A stretch of DNA of 64,000 bases, taken from the NCBI GenBank assembly GCA_965661625.1, contig CBFIEM010000009.1:1-64000 (forward strand), in the 5' to 3' direction. The notes beneath the pieces are model-generated. The model was not told where the DNA came from. It made no database searches and saw only the letters and a list, made by a program, of their open reading frames with translations. Position numbers and translations under genes: made by a program. Shown here piece by piece: positions 56,646-64,000 of this stretch (position 1 is its first letter; each line of letters opens with the position of its first letter). The stretch comes from GCA-2705995 sp965661625 (lineage in GTDB: Bacteria > Bacteroidota > Bacteroidia > Flavobacteriales_G > Salibacteraceae).

Positions 56646-58814
56646 TTAAGCTTTGGTCTCTTCGTCTGCAGGGTTCTCATCCACCTGTTTTTCATCTTTT
56701 GGATCTTTACCCTTGTTCGAAGAATCAGCTGATGTTGAGGGTTCAAGGTGTTGGTTTGAAGAATCCACATTGTTTTCTGACTCAGAAGATTCCATACTAG
56801 CAAAGGCTTTTTCTTCACCAGAAACTGGGTCTTGCTCGGTTTCTGCAAACGGACGTTTACCGAAAATGCGTTCCAGATCTTCCCTGAAAATCACTTCTTT
56901 TTCCAGCAGCAGTTCGGCCAATTCAACCAGTTTGTCTTGATTTGTTCTGAGGAGCTCTATTGTACGCTTGTACATACTTTCAACAAGAACGCTAACCTCT
57001 TCATCGATAATTTCAGATGTTTGATCACTGTATGGCTTCTGGAAGGAGTAGTCATTTTGACCGCTACTGTCGTAATAACTCAAGTTTCCAATTTTGTCAT
57101 TTAACCCATAGATACTAACCATAGCATAAGCTTGTTTGGTTACTTTCTCGAGGTCACTAAGGGCACCTGTTGAAATCTCATCAAAGGTTACAAGCTCTGC
57201 TGCTCTACCTCCTAAAGCTGCACACATTTCATCTAAAAGCTGCGCCTTAGTAGTGATTTGACGTTCTTCGGGCAAGTACCAAGCTGCACCTAGGGATCTT
57301 CCACGAGGTACAATGGTAACTTTTACTAAAGGTGAAGCGAACTCCAATAACCAGCTTGCAGTAGCGTGACCTGCCTCATGGTATGCAATCACTTTTTTCT
57401 CTTTCGGTGTAATTACCTTGCTCTTTTTCTCAAGACCGGCTATAATGCGGTCTACCGCATCTAAAAAGTCTTGTTTGTCAACCTTTTTCTTATCCCGACG
57501 CGCTGCTATCAATGCAGCCTCATTACATAAGTTAGCAATGTCAGCTCCAGAAAAACCTGGTGTTTGACGAGCTAAGAATTCAACATCAACAGTACCATCC
57601 AGTTTCAAACTTTTCAAGTGAACTTTGAAAATCGCTTTTCGCTCGTTGAGTTCTGGCATGTCAACATGGATTTGACGATCAAACCTTCCCGGACGCAGCA
57701 GCGCTTTGTCAAGAATATCGGCGCGGTTAGTTGCTGCTAATAAAATGACTCCGCTATTGGTGCCAAATCCATCCATCTCGGTCAATAACTGGTTGAGCGT
57801 ATTTTCACGTTCGTCATTAGAACCTTGCATCGGGTTTTTTCCTCGAGCCCTTCCAATCGCATCAATTTCATCTATGAAAATAATACTTGGAGCCTTTTCC
57901 TTGGCCTGCTTAAATAAGTCACGAACACGCGAAGCGCCCACTCCAACAAACATTTCCACGAAATCGGATCCCGATAAAGAAAAGAAAGGCACTTGTGCTT
58001 CACCAGCTACTGCCTTGGCAAGTAGTGTTTTACCTGTTCCTGGAGGGCCTACCAGAAGTGCCCCTTTTGGAATTTTTGCGCCCAGCGCAGTATATTTTTT
58101 AGGATTTTTTAGAAAATCTACGATCTCTTTAATTTCTTCTTTTGCTTCTTCAACACCTGCTACGTGATCAAAAGTTACTTTAACAGTAGTGTCTTTATCG
58201 AAGAGTTGTGCTTTTGATTTCCCAATGTTAAAGATTTGTCCTCCAGGACCTCCTCCTGCTCCGCCCATTCTGCGCATGATAAACAGCCATAGCCCTATCA
58301 TAATTGCAATTGGTATAATCCAGCCTAAGGCGTCACGCAAGAATGTATCCCGCGTTTTTGTGTCATAGATGAAGTCGCGTTCTTCAGAGTTTTCTGCATT
58401 CTGATGTTTCCAGCGTTTGATGTCTGCATCAATAGTTTCCTTCCAAGGTCCAACCTCAAAACGATAGTGTGGACCTAACGGCGCGTTCTCTTTGAAAATG
58501 CCTTCTTTCAATCGGTCTTGATGAAGTTTTTTCTTAAGGCTGTCTTGCTTTATGAATAGTTCGCCACTTTCAGCTTCGCCGTCAATACTGTAGAGCACAA
58601 TTTTACTTACATCTCCTGATTTCAGCATTTTCTCCACTTCAGAAGAAGTGATGGATGTACTTGAGCCATTCCAATCCAATAAATTGATTGAAATAAGTAC
58701 AACTGCTACAATGGCATAGATCCAGTAAAAATTAAAATTACCACCTCCTTTTGGGGACTTTCCTTTAGGAGAGAGCTTTTTGATGCCTTTAGACTCTTTA
58801 TTTGATTCGCTCAT
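56646..58814 (-). CDS. ftsH: ATP-dependent zinc metalloprotease FtsH
   Basis: A 722-residue membrane AAA+ protease. Two membrane helices (about 31-47 and 163-182) flank the periplasmic part. The AAA module has Walker A G-P-P-G-T-G-K-T (256-263), Walker B I-I-F-I-D-E-I-D (311-318) and arginine fingers in R-P-G-R-F-D-R. The zinc site H-E-A-G-H is at 479-483. It degrades damaged membrane and regulatory proteins. The C-terminus (about 660-722) is an acidic Ser/Glu/Asp-rich tail, longer than in Escherichia coli. It is co-transcribed with rsfS. Confidence 0.97.
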   Translation of the reverse strand: MSESNKESKGIKKLSPKGKSPKGGGNFNFYWIYAIVAVVLISINLLDWNGSSTSITSSEVEKMLKSGDVSKIVLYSIDGEAESGELFIKQDSLKKKLHQDRLKEGIFKENAPLGPHYRFEVGPWKETIDADIKRWKHQNAENSEERDFIYDTKTRDTFLRDALGWIIPIAIMIGLWLFIMRRMGGAGGGPGGQIFNIGKSKAQLFDKDTTVKVTFDHVAGVEEAKEEIKEIVDFLKNPKKYTALGAKIPKGALLVGPPGTGKTLLAKAVAGEAQVPFFSLSGSDFVEMFVGVGASRVRDLFKQAKEKAPSIIFIDEIDAIGRARGKNPMQGSNDERENTLNQLLTEMDGFGTNSGVILLAATNRADILDKALLRPGRFDRQIHVDMPELNERKAIFKVHLKSLKLDGTVDVEFLARQTPGFSGADIANLCNEAALIAARRDKKKVDKQDFLDAVDRIIAGLEKKSKVITPKEKKVIAYHEAGHATASWLLEFASPLVKVTIVPRGRSLGAAWYLPEERQITTKAQLLDEMCAALGGRAAELVTFDEISTGALSDLEKVTKQAYAMVSIYGLNDKIGNLSYYDSSGQNDYSFQKPYSDQTSEIIDEEVSVLVESMYKRTIELLRTNQDKLVELAELLLEKEVIFREDLERIFGKRPFAETEQDPVSGEEKAFASMESSESENNVDSSNQHLEPSTSADSSNKGKDPKDEKQVDENPADEETKA

Positions 58815-58829
58815 AATGTTGTTTCGTTC

Positions 58830-59198
58830 TTAATCTTCTATTCTAGTAACTTCTGCGTCGCTCCAAAGTTCTTCCAATGCGTAAAATTCTCTCCATTCTT
58901 CTTGGAAAATATGAACAACAACATTGAAATAATCAAGAAGAACCCACTGCGCATTATCTAATCCTTCACGTGCGGTTGGCTTTTCTTGAAGCTCCATACG
59001 AAGCATGTCTTCAACGGATGTGGCAAGGGCTTCAACGTTGGTTGAAGAGCTACCAGTACCGATTACAAAAAAGTCACTAACTGCATGTGGGACCTTCCTC
59101 ATATCGAGAAGCAAGATGTCGAGGCCTTTTTTATCTTTTAACCCAGCAACGGCTAATTCAGCAATTTGGAGTGAAGTTGGATCTTGGTCTTTGATCAT
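58830..59198 (-). CDS. rsfS: Ribosomal silencing factor RsfS
   Basis: A 122-residue protein that binds ribosomal protein L14 and blocks subunit joining in starvation. Family marks are D-I-L-L-L-D-M-R, V-S-D-F-F-V-I-G-T-G-S-S-S-T-N-V and W-V-L-L-D-Y-F-N-V-V-V-H-I-F. It leads the rsfS-ftsH-DUF2007-cdsA-psd series and is divergent from birA. A TATTTTTG -7 box lies at 59218-59225 on its strand. Confidence 0.95.
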   Translation of the reverse strand: MIKDQDPTSLQIAELAVAGLKDKKGLDILLLDMRKVPHAVSDFFVIGTGSSSTNVEALATSVEDMLRMELQEKPTAREGLDNAQWVLLDYFNVVVHIFQEEWREFYALEELWSDAEVTRIED

Positions 59199-59277
59199 TC
59201 AAGTTTTATTTAGCCTGCAAAAATAAGGAAAACAAGAGGTATCCCTTTGTTATCTTCGCAAGCATTAATTAAGCGTT

Positions 59278-60021
59278 ATGCCATTACATGAAATCGGACG
59301 TAATATAATCCGTATTCCTGAAGTCCCATCGACCAATAACTATACCACCGAGTTGGTAAGACAATCTGTCATACTACCAGGGACAGTTGTTATTGCTGAC
59401 CACCAAACTAATGGAAAGGGTCAACGCGGAAATCGGTGGGAAGATGTGCCAGGAACCAATTTGCTAATGAGTGTTTGGGTTCAGCCAGACTGGATTAATA
59501 TAGGAGATCAGTTTGCCTTGAACGAATGGGTGTCTCTTTCGTTAAAGCGCGTGCTCGAATCGATCATTGGCGATGAAGTGAACGTAAAGTGGCCCAATGA
59601 TTTATTGGTTGGATCAGCAAAAATTTCGGGAATTTTAATTGAAACAACTTCGAGAGGGGAAAAGTTACAAGCTGCTACATTAGGAGTTGGCCTTAACATC
59701 AATCAGCAATCCTTTGATCCGATGCATAATGCAACCTCACTGGCGTTAATTTTAGGAAAAACGATTAATCGCGATGAAGTTGCCAATGCTGTAATAAAGG
59801 AACTAGATACTAGCTTCCAGTCGCTTTGTGTTTTGCCAGCACTACACCGCACCTACACTAAGGCGGTGGGTTTAATAAATCAGCCTAAACATGCAATTAT
59901 TAATGGCGTAAAACAATCCATTGAAGTACTAGAGATTGCACAAAGTGGTGCGCTAAAAGTGAAGTTAACGGATAACTCGGTTAAAGTGTTCGGGTTTCAT
60001 GAGCTCAAACTCATGCGTTAA
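59278..60021 (+). CDS. birA: Biotin--[acetyl-CoA-carboxylase] ligase
   Basis: A 247-residue biotin protein ligase. It has the catalytic loop G-K-G-Q-R-G-N-R-W and the motif K-W-P-N-D-L-L-V-G-S-A-K-I-S-G-I-L-I-E. It lacks the N-terminal DNA-binding domain, so it is a group I enzyme and not a repressor. The substrate should be the biotin carrier of acetyl-CoA carboxylase. The 3' end overlaps the convergent SRPBCC gene by 11 bases. Confidence 0.95.
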   Translation: MPLHEIGRNIIRIPEVPSTNNYTTELVRQSVILPGTVVIADHQTNGKGQRGNRWEDVPGTNLLMSVWVQPDWINIGDQFALNEWVSLSLKRVLESIIGDEVNVKWPNDLLVGSAKISGILIETTSRGEKLQAATLGVGLNINQQSFDPMHNATSLALILGKTINRDEVANAVIKELDTSFQSLCVLPALHRTYTKAVGLINQPKHAIINGVKQSIEVLEIAQSGALKVKLTDNSVKVFGFHELKLMR

Positions 60022-60412
60022 TCTCGACTAATTTATCGGCTAACATATTGAAGAAATTAGTGAGCGGTTGTTTAGCCATCATTGCTAACATGGCATTCAT
60101 GTTTCCTTCAAAAATGAGTTGAGCTTCTGTAGAATCTCCGGCTTCTTTAAAATGGATGTTCAAGGTAAATTCAAAAGGGTTCTTACCGTTTGAAACCAAT
60201 TCGAGCCTAGTTGGCTCTGATCCACCATTCCGCTTCATGCCAATCTTGGCAAGACCTTTAATTTGGAAAGAGCATGTTTCTGGTGTGGCCTGCCAGTCTG
60301 AAATACGTTCAGCAGGCATTAGTTTTTCAAGGTTTTCTAAATTGTCGAGCAAAGCGTAAAGCTCGTGTGCTGGAGCGTTAACTTGAACTGTTTTACTCTT
60401 AATAGTTGTCAT
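60011..60412 (-). CDS. SRPBCC-family (START-like) protein
   Basis: A 133-residue START/polyketide-cyclase-like fold: K-T-V-Q-V-N-A-P-A-H-E-L-Y-A-L-L-D-N near the start, then alternating strands and a long C-terminal helix (A-D-K-L-V-E-I-N-A). Such proteins bind hydrophobic ligands; no active site is apparent. The start at M-T-T-I-K-S follows the pyrE stop by four bases, so the two are probably co-transcribed. Confidence 0.85.
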   Translation of the reverse strand: MTTIKSKTVQVNAPAHELYALLDNLENLEKLMPAERISDWQATPETCSFQIKGLAKIGMKRNGGSEPTRLELVSNGKNPFEFTLNIHFKEAGDSTEAQLIFEGNMNAMLAMMAKQPLTNFFNMLADKLVEINA

Positions 60413-60416
60413 AAGC

Positions 60417-61064
60417 TTACTTAGTTGGGTTCCACTCACTGGGATTTTCTCGCCAGCTTCTAAGAGATTTTAATTCGCCTTGATTGACATAGTCTGAGTC
60501 AACTGCTTTTTTAACCAAAGCAGAGTAATTGGATAACGTAAAGTATGGACATTGAGCCTTGCGCATGTTTTCTTTGGCGACTTCAAATTCGTAAGAAAAG
60601 ATTGCAACAAGTCCTTTTACAATGCAATTGCGATCCCGAAGTGCCTGTACCGCTTTTAAGCTAGATCCTCCGGTTGAAATCAAGTCTTCAATGAGAATAA
60701 CGCTTTGTCCTTCTTCAATAACACCTTCCACTTGGTTGGTCATCCCATGAGCCTTCGGCTCAGGCCTGACATAAACGAATGGTAACCCAAGTTCTTGTGC
60801 AATTAAAACACCAGGAGCTATCCCACCAGTTGCTACTCCAGCAATGACGTCTGGACGACCAAAATTTTCATCAATAACTTTTACAAATTCTTGACGAATG
60901 AATGTCCTTATCTTTGGGTAACTCAGTGTTTTTCGATTGTCACAATAAATAGGAGACTTCCAGCCAGAAGCCCAAGTGAATGGCTCCTGCGGTCTCAAAA
61001 CAACCGCTTTTATTTGAAGCAGAAATTCTGCTACTTTGAGTTCCGAATCTTCGATTAAATTCAT
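60417..61064 (-). CDS. pyrE: Orotate phosphoribosyltransferase
   Basis: A 215-residue enzyme of pyrimidine synthesis that joins orotate to PRPP. The PRPP motif V-I-L-I-E-D-L-I-S-T-G-G-S-S is near 118-131, and V-A-T-G-G-I-A-P-G and V-Y-V-R-P-E-P-K are in place. Its start codon is only eight bases from that of the divergent Nudix gene, and a TACATTTG box at 61070-61077 ends five bases before its ATG, inside the Nudix reading frame. Confidence 0.96.
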   Translation of the reverse strand: MNLIEDSELKVAEFLLQIKAVVLRPQEPFTWASGWKSPIYCDNRKTLSYPKIRTFIRQEFVKVIDENFGRPDVIAGVATGGIAPGVLIAQELGLPFVYVRPEPKAHGMTNQVEGVIEEGQSVILIEDLISTGGSSLKAVQALRDRNCIVKGLVAIFSYEFEVAKENMRKAQCPYFTLSNYSALVKKAVDSDYVNQGELKSLRSWRENPSEWNPTK

Positions 61065-61069
61065 GACGA

Positions 61070-61077
61070 CAAATGTA
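61070..61077 (-). promoter_or_regulatory. -7 box abutting pyrE, within the divergent Nudix gene
   Basis: TACATTTG on the minus strand, a full match to TAnnTTTG, five bases before the pyrE ATG; it spans the Nudix start codon on the other strand. Confidence 0.55.
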
Positions 61078-61681
61078 TAAGATTTTCCTCAACAACCGGC
61101 CGGTTATTTTAACGGCTTCCAAACCTAAAAAGCCTAATAATACAGTACTTGTAAAGCGATTTAAGGGAAAGAAACACCTGGAAAAGGTGCTACACACATT
61201 CGGGGGTTCTGATGATTTCAGCATGTTAGTTGTTCATCATTGGGATTTAGATGATTTGTTTTACGCCTTTCGACGAATCTACAAGGTGATCCATGCAGCG
61301 GGAGGACTCGTAAAAAATACTAAGGGTGAGCTTTTAGTGATCAAGCGAAATGGTAAGTGGGATATTCCCAAAGGTAAAATGGATCCAGGTGAAAAACCCA
61401 AGCAAACGGCACTTAGGGAAGTTCAGGAGGAATGCGGGGTTTCAGGGTTAACCATTAGTTCTGACTTGGGAGTAACCTATCATGTGTACCGCGATAAAGG
61501 GGTTGAATGGCTCAAGAAAACGTGGTGGTATAATATGGATAGTACATTTGAGGGAGAGTTAATTCCTCAAGAGGAGGAAGGTATCACCAAGGTTAAATGG
61601 GTTGAACCTGAGAAATTGCCAGCTTATAGCGAAAATACGTATCAAAGTATTCGCGAAATATTTCTAGCATTTGGTGATTAG
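61073..61681 (+). CDS. Nudix hydrolase
   Basis: A 202-residue protein. Residues about 1-78 form an extra N-terminal domain (L-N-N-R-P-V-I-L-T). The Nudix box starts G-K-M-D-P-G-E and continues R-E-V-Q-E-E-C-G-V (about 101-123), the metal-binding pyrophosphohydrolase site. The substrate is unknown; similar two-part proteins may act on nucleotide sugars or damaged nucleotides. The stop codon overlaps that of the convergent TlpA-like gene (TTAG). Confidence 0.88.
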   Translation: MYKIFLNNRPVILTASKPKKPNNTVLVKRFKGKKHLEKVLHTFGGSDDFSMLVVHHWDLDDLFYAFRRIYKVIHAAGGLVKNTKGELLVIKRNGKWDIPKGKMDPGEKPKQTALREVQEECGVSGLTISSDLGVTYHVYRDKGVEWLKKTWWYNMDSTFEGELIPQEEEGITKVKWVEPEKLPAYSENTYQSIREIFLAFGD

Positions 61682-63099
61682 CGGATCCGATCATTCTGAT
61701 AATCGTTAATCAACTCATAGGGTTTGCGATTACTTTTATTCATTTGATTGAACTCCTGAAATAAACCATACATGGCCTCAGGTCGATCTGCGGGAGCAAT
61801 GAGAAGGTAACCGTTTGGGTCTATAAGGTAGGTCATAGGGGCAGTTTGTATTCCATAACGTTCGAGCATTTTAAAATCCGAATCGAAATGACCGATCTCT
61901 AAATTTTTCGTGCTGTATGCTGCTGCATAGGATGCGTAATTGCTTGGATAGTAATCGATCGAAATTGCTACAAATGCAATGTTTTTTCTAAACTTAGATG
62001 CTATGGATTGAAGAAGAATAAGGTCTTTGAGCGAGGCTTCATTCCAACTGGCCCAGAACTCAACAAAAACGTATTTACCTCTATATTCCTCTAACAGTTG
62101 CTTGGTTCCATCGAGGTTTTTCCAGGATAGTGCGGGAGCTAGTGTTTTTGGGCGAAGCTTTTTAGCTTTAGCAAGGATGCGGTTAGCAATCCGAATATGT
62201 GTTTCAAATTGTGATTGACCGAGAAATTGCTGGAGCGCCAAACGCCATATCTCGGAACCTTTTGAGGAAGCATGTAAACGGCGCTGAGCGATATAAAGGA
62301 ACAGGTATTCTCTGAGGTCCTTGCGCGCCGCTAAAAGTGAATCATATGTCAGCACTTCAGCAATAGCCTCATAAGGTTGATTTACCATTTCTCGTTCTAA
62401 GAACTTTTGGTGTTTAAACATCAACTTAGAAAGTGGGTCGAGGTAGAGTTGAAATAGAAATGTGTTATAAAACTCGTTGTGGTAATGAATGGAGTCATTT
62501 GCTAACAGTTTTTCTGCCAGCATTTTGCGAGATGTTCCATTGTACATGTCAAGCAAAGCAAAGTTGTAAGTGAGGAAATCGGGTAGTGTTTCACTCCCTT
62601 CTGCCAAAAATGCTTTTTGAGCCTCTTGTTTGAAGGATTGCACAGAGCTATCCGCATTTTGAACCATAAACTGCTCGCGGTTTTTCTCGAGGAAATGTTG
62701 CAAGAACTCTTGAAAATCAGCGTAGGAAAACAGTTCGTTTTGATCAGTCTCCCTTGTGGTTGATAACAGGTCCAATTCTATTTTACTCAAGCGATCATCG
62801 AGGTTTTCTGGAAGCTTGAGGTACAGCTCATAGTAAGTTTTTGGTGCCACACGAAGTTTTACAATACGACCTATAGTTGCTAAATAGAGCGGTTTTGTCT
62901 CTGTCAATGATACCGTGAACTCGAATGTTCCATCGTCATTAACACGGGTTAGTTGAAGTGTGTCTTTTTCTTGACTTATATAGTCTGCAATTGCAACCAA
63001 CGCAATTGATTTCCCCGGTAATTCAACCGAGCCTTTAATTCCGGATGCATGCAGAATATTGCAGACAAAAGTGAGCGCGATGACGGTTAGCAGCCTCAT
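61678..63099 (-). CDS. TlpA-like thioredoxin-fold protein without redox cysteines
   Basis: A 473-residue exported protein with a signal peptide (M-R-L-L-T...L-H-A-S-G, about 18 residues). The N-terminal DUF4369-like beta-sandwich (about 20-110) and a helical middle (120-310) precede a thioredoxin fold (about 325-473). At the usual W-C-x-x-C site the sequence is W-A-S-W-N-E-A-S (349-356), so both cysteines are missing, while the cis-proline loop T-A-P-M-T-Y is kept. It cannot be a thiol oxidoreductase by the usual chemistry. The start at M-R-L-L-T follows coaD's stop by one base. Confidence 0.88.
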   Translation of the reverse strand: MRLLTVIALTFVCNILHASGIKGSVELPGKSIALVAIADYISQEKDTLQLTRVNDDGTFEFTVSLTETKPLYLATIGRIVKLRVAPKTYYELYLKLPENLDDRLSKIELDLLSTTRETDQNELFSYADFQEFLQHFLEKNREQFMVQNADSSVQSFKQEAQKAFLAEGSETLPDFLTYNFALLDMYNGTSRKMLAEKLLANDSIHYHNEFYNTFLFQLYLDPLSKLMFKHQKFLEREMVNQPYEAIAEVLTYDSLLAARKDLREYLFLYIAQRRLHASSKGSEIWRLALQQFLGQSQFETHIRIANRILAKAKKLRPKTLAPALSWKNLDGTKQLLEEYRGKYVFVEFWASWNEASLKDLILLQSIASKFRKNIAFVAISIDYYPSNYASYAAAYSTKNLEIGHFDSDFKMLERYGIQTAPMTYLIDPNGYLLIAPADRPEAMYGLFQEFNQMNKSNRKPYELINDYQNDRIR

Positions 63100-63100
63100 C

Positions 63101-63562
63101 TTATTTATGGAGGGCCTTTGGTAAAAAGGGGTTGACATTTCCTCCTGCTCTAATAATCTCCCGCACAATGGTTGAGGAAACAGCAGAATATTCTGGTTGG
63201 CTTATGAGAAAAATGGTTTCAATGTCCTCGTCCATGGTCATGTTTAAAACACTTATGGTGCGTTCGTATTCAAAATCCGCAGCTGTGCGCAAGCCCCTAA
63301 GTATAAAGTGAGCATCAATACGCTTGCAAAAATCAATGGTCAATCCCTCGTAATGCGCAGTACTTATTCGCGGTTCGTCTGCAAAAACTAATTTGAGTTG
63401 TTCAATCCGTTCGTTTAAGCTGTAGGTAGTTGATTTTGAGCTATTATGACCAATCGCGATCACGATTTCATCGAAAAGCTGCAGCGATCTACGAACTATT
63501 TTTTCATGGCCAATCGTTATTGGATCAAAGGAACCTGGAAATACAGCGATTTTCTTATTCAT
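63101..63562 (-). CDS. coaD: Phosphopantetheine adenylyltransferase
   Basis: A 153-residue enzyme of coenzyme A synthesis. It shows V-F-P-G-S-F-D-P-I-T-I-G-H near the start, R-G-L-R-T-A-A-D-F-E-Y-E and the end-motif S-S-T-I-V-R-E-I. It transfers AMP to 4'-phosphopantetheine in the cytoplasm. It overlaps the rsmD gene by eight bases, the usual rsmD-coaD order. Confidence 0.96.
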   Translation of the reverse strand: MNKKIAVFPGSFDPITIGHEKIVRRSLQLFDEIVIAIGHNSSKSTTYSLNERIEQLKLVFADEPRISTAHYEGLTIDFCKRIDAHFILRGLRTAADFEYERTISVLNMTMDEDIETIFLISQPEYSAVSSTIVREIIRAGGNVNPFLPKALHK

Positions 63563-64000
63563 GAGTTACGCATTTGAAAAAGCTAAAATTTACAGTGCTG
63601 TAAGAACGGTGTTCTACAAAATTAGTATGATTCTCGAAATTCAGATGATCCGGATGCTCTAAGATAAAAATTCCGGCAGGTTCGAGCCAGCCATTGTTAA
63701 AGATAAGGTCTGGGATTTCGGTTAACGCTTTGTGATCATAGGGTGGGTCAGCTAAAATGAGAGCATAGCGTTGCTCATGTGGTTTTTTTAAAAACTTAAA
63801 CACATCGGCTTTGTAGCTTTTGATGGGGAGCTCCAATTCTTGAGCGGTTTTATGTATGAACCGCGTGCATCCAAAATGAATATCCACTGCTAAAATATGA
63901 TGTGCACCTCGGGAGGCGAATTCATAAGCAAGGTTGCCTGTTCCACTGAACAGGTCAAGCATGAGCACTTCTTCCAGCTGAATGCGGTGCTCGAGCAGGT
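63555..64000 (-). CDS. rsmD: 16S rRNA (guanine-966-N2)-methyltransferase, 3' part
   Basis: The reading frame stays open to the window edge, giving L-L-E-H-R-I-Q-L-E-E-V-L before M-L-D-L-F-S-G-T-G-N-L; the gene is therefore cut off at its 5' end by the window. The SAM-binding motif D-L-F-S-G-T-G-N-L and the catalytic A-D-P-P-Y are those of RsmD, which methylates guanine 966 of 16S rRNA. It precedes coaD, as in many bacteria. About the first 40-50 residues lie outside the window. Confidence 0.9.
   Translation of the reverse strand, partial: LLEHRIQLEEVLMLDLFSGTGNLAYEFASRGAHHILAVDIHFGCTRFIHKTAQELELPIKSYKADVFKFLKKPHEQRYALILADPPYDHKALTEIPDLIFNNGWLEPAGIFILEHPDHLNFENHTNFVEHRSYSTVNFSFFKCVTHE

Noticed and set aside
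57706..58167. 153-codon open frame on the plus strand
   Set aside because: It is antisense to the AAA module of ftsH and shows no domain of its own.
63101..63562. coaD as the enzyme that activates the carrier protein
   Set aside because: CoaD makes coenzyme A; carrier activation needs a phosphopantetheinyl transferase, and none is visible in the window.
1..64000. Insertion sequences, CRISPR arrays, tRNA or rRNA genes
   Set aside because: No transposase-like protein, no regularly spaced direct repeats and no tRNA-like or rRNA-like sequence was recognised on reading both strands; a covariance-model search would be needed to exclude small RNAs.

Overview
The window comes from a member of the Bacteroidota, most likely a marine flavobacterial-type lineage. 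Several things point there: promoters with the Bacteroidota -7 box TAnnTTTG and few Shine-Dalgarno sites, a DPP11-type S46 peptidase, a SusC-like TonB receptor with a carboxypeptidase-regulatory-like N-terminus, the HYC_CC_PP and DUF6660 small proteins, a CzcA pump fused to its own outer-membrane channel, and the gene string birA / rsfS-ftsH-DUF2007-cdsA-psd. The genome is compact: many ATGA or TTGA overlaps within operons, and six convergent pairs whose 3' ends overlap.

Layout. 1-385: no gene; holds one copy of an intergenic repeat. 386-6264: heavy-metal efflux (Cys/His-rich DUF6660 protein, CzcA-TolC fusion, CzcB lipoprotein). 6334-8888: Crp/Fnr regulator, DUF2490 protein and a split YeeE/YedE sulfur-compound transporter preceded by a perfect 14-bp palindrome; a second repeat copy follows. 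9003-21701: mixed genes (alpha/beta hydrolase, DinB, prohibitin, YceI, a frameshifted metallophosphoesterase beside a TetR gene with matching operators, AraC, nitroreductase, pirin, LOG, FAD enzyme, Ddl, GAF histidine kinase). 21712-24730: second metal module (HYC_CC_PP, HMA protein, TonB receptor). 25614-28223: DPP11-like peptidase and a convergent small gene.

28284-50574 is a surface-polysaccharide locus: a TPR/GT-C membrane protein, Wzm/Wzt-type ABC exporter, three consecutive sulfotransferases (the last fused to a GT4 glycosyltransferase), two SGNH/MBOAT pairs, GT4 and GT2 glycosyltransferases and DUF2304. Inside it lies the most interesting system, a five-gene minus-strand operon (42341 to 35649): a fused MBOAT-SGNH membrane protein, a free-standing carrier protein, a free-standing adenylation enzyme, an acyl-CoA-dehydrogenase-like flavoenzyme and a halogenase-like flavoprotein. 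The last four match the first steps of pyrrole-2-carboxyl-carrier biosynthesis from L-proline, and the adenylation pocket read by eye (D-L-F-Y-L-A-L-V-V-K) supports proline. With no ketosynthase and an MBOAT/SGNH protein heading the operon, the layout resembles DltA-DltC-DltB-DltD. I infer a Dlt-like pathway that decorates a secreted, probably sulfated, glycan with a (possibly halogenated) pyrrole-carboxyl group.

50706-64000 is housekeeping: rpsT, radC, a polysaccharide-deacetylase-like gene, upp, YjjG-type nucleotidase, psd, cdsA, ftsH, rsfS, birA, pyrE, Nudix, a TlpA-like protein lacking its redox cysteines, coaD and the 3' part of rsmD, which runs off the window end. No tRNA, rRNA, CRISPR array or transposase was seen.
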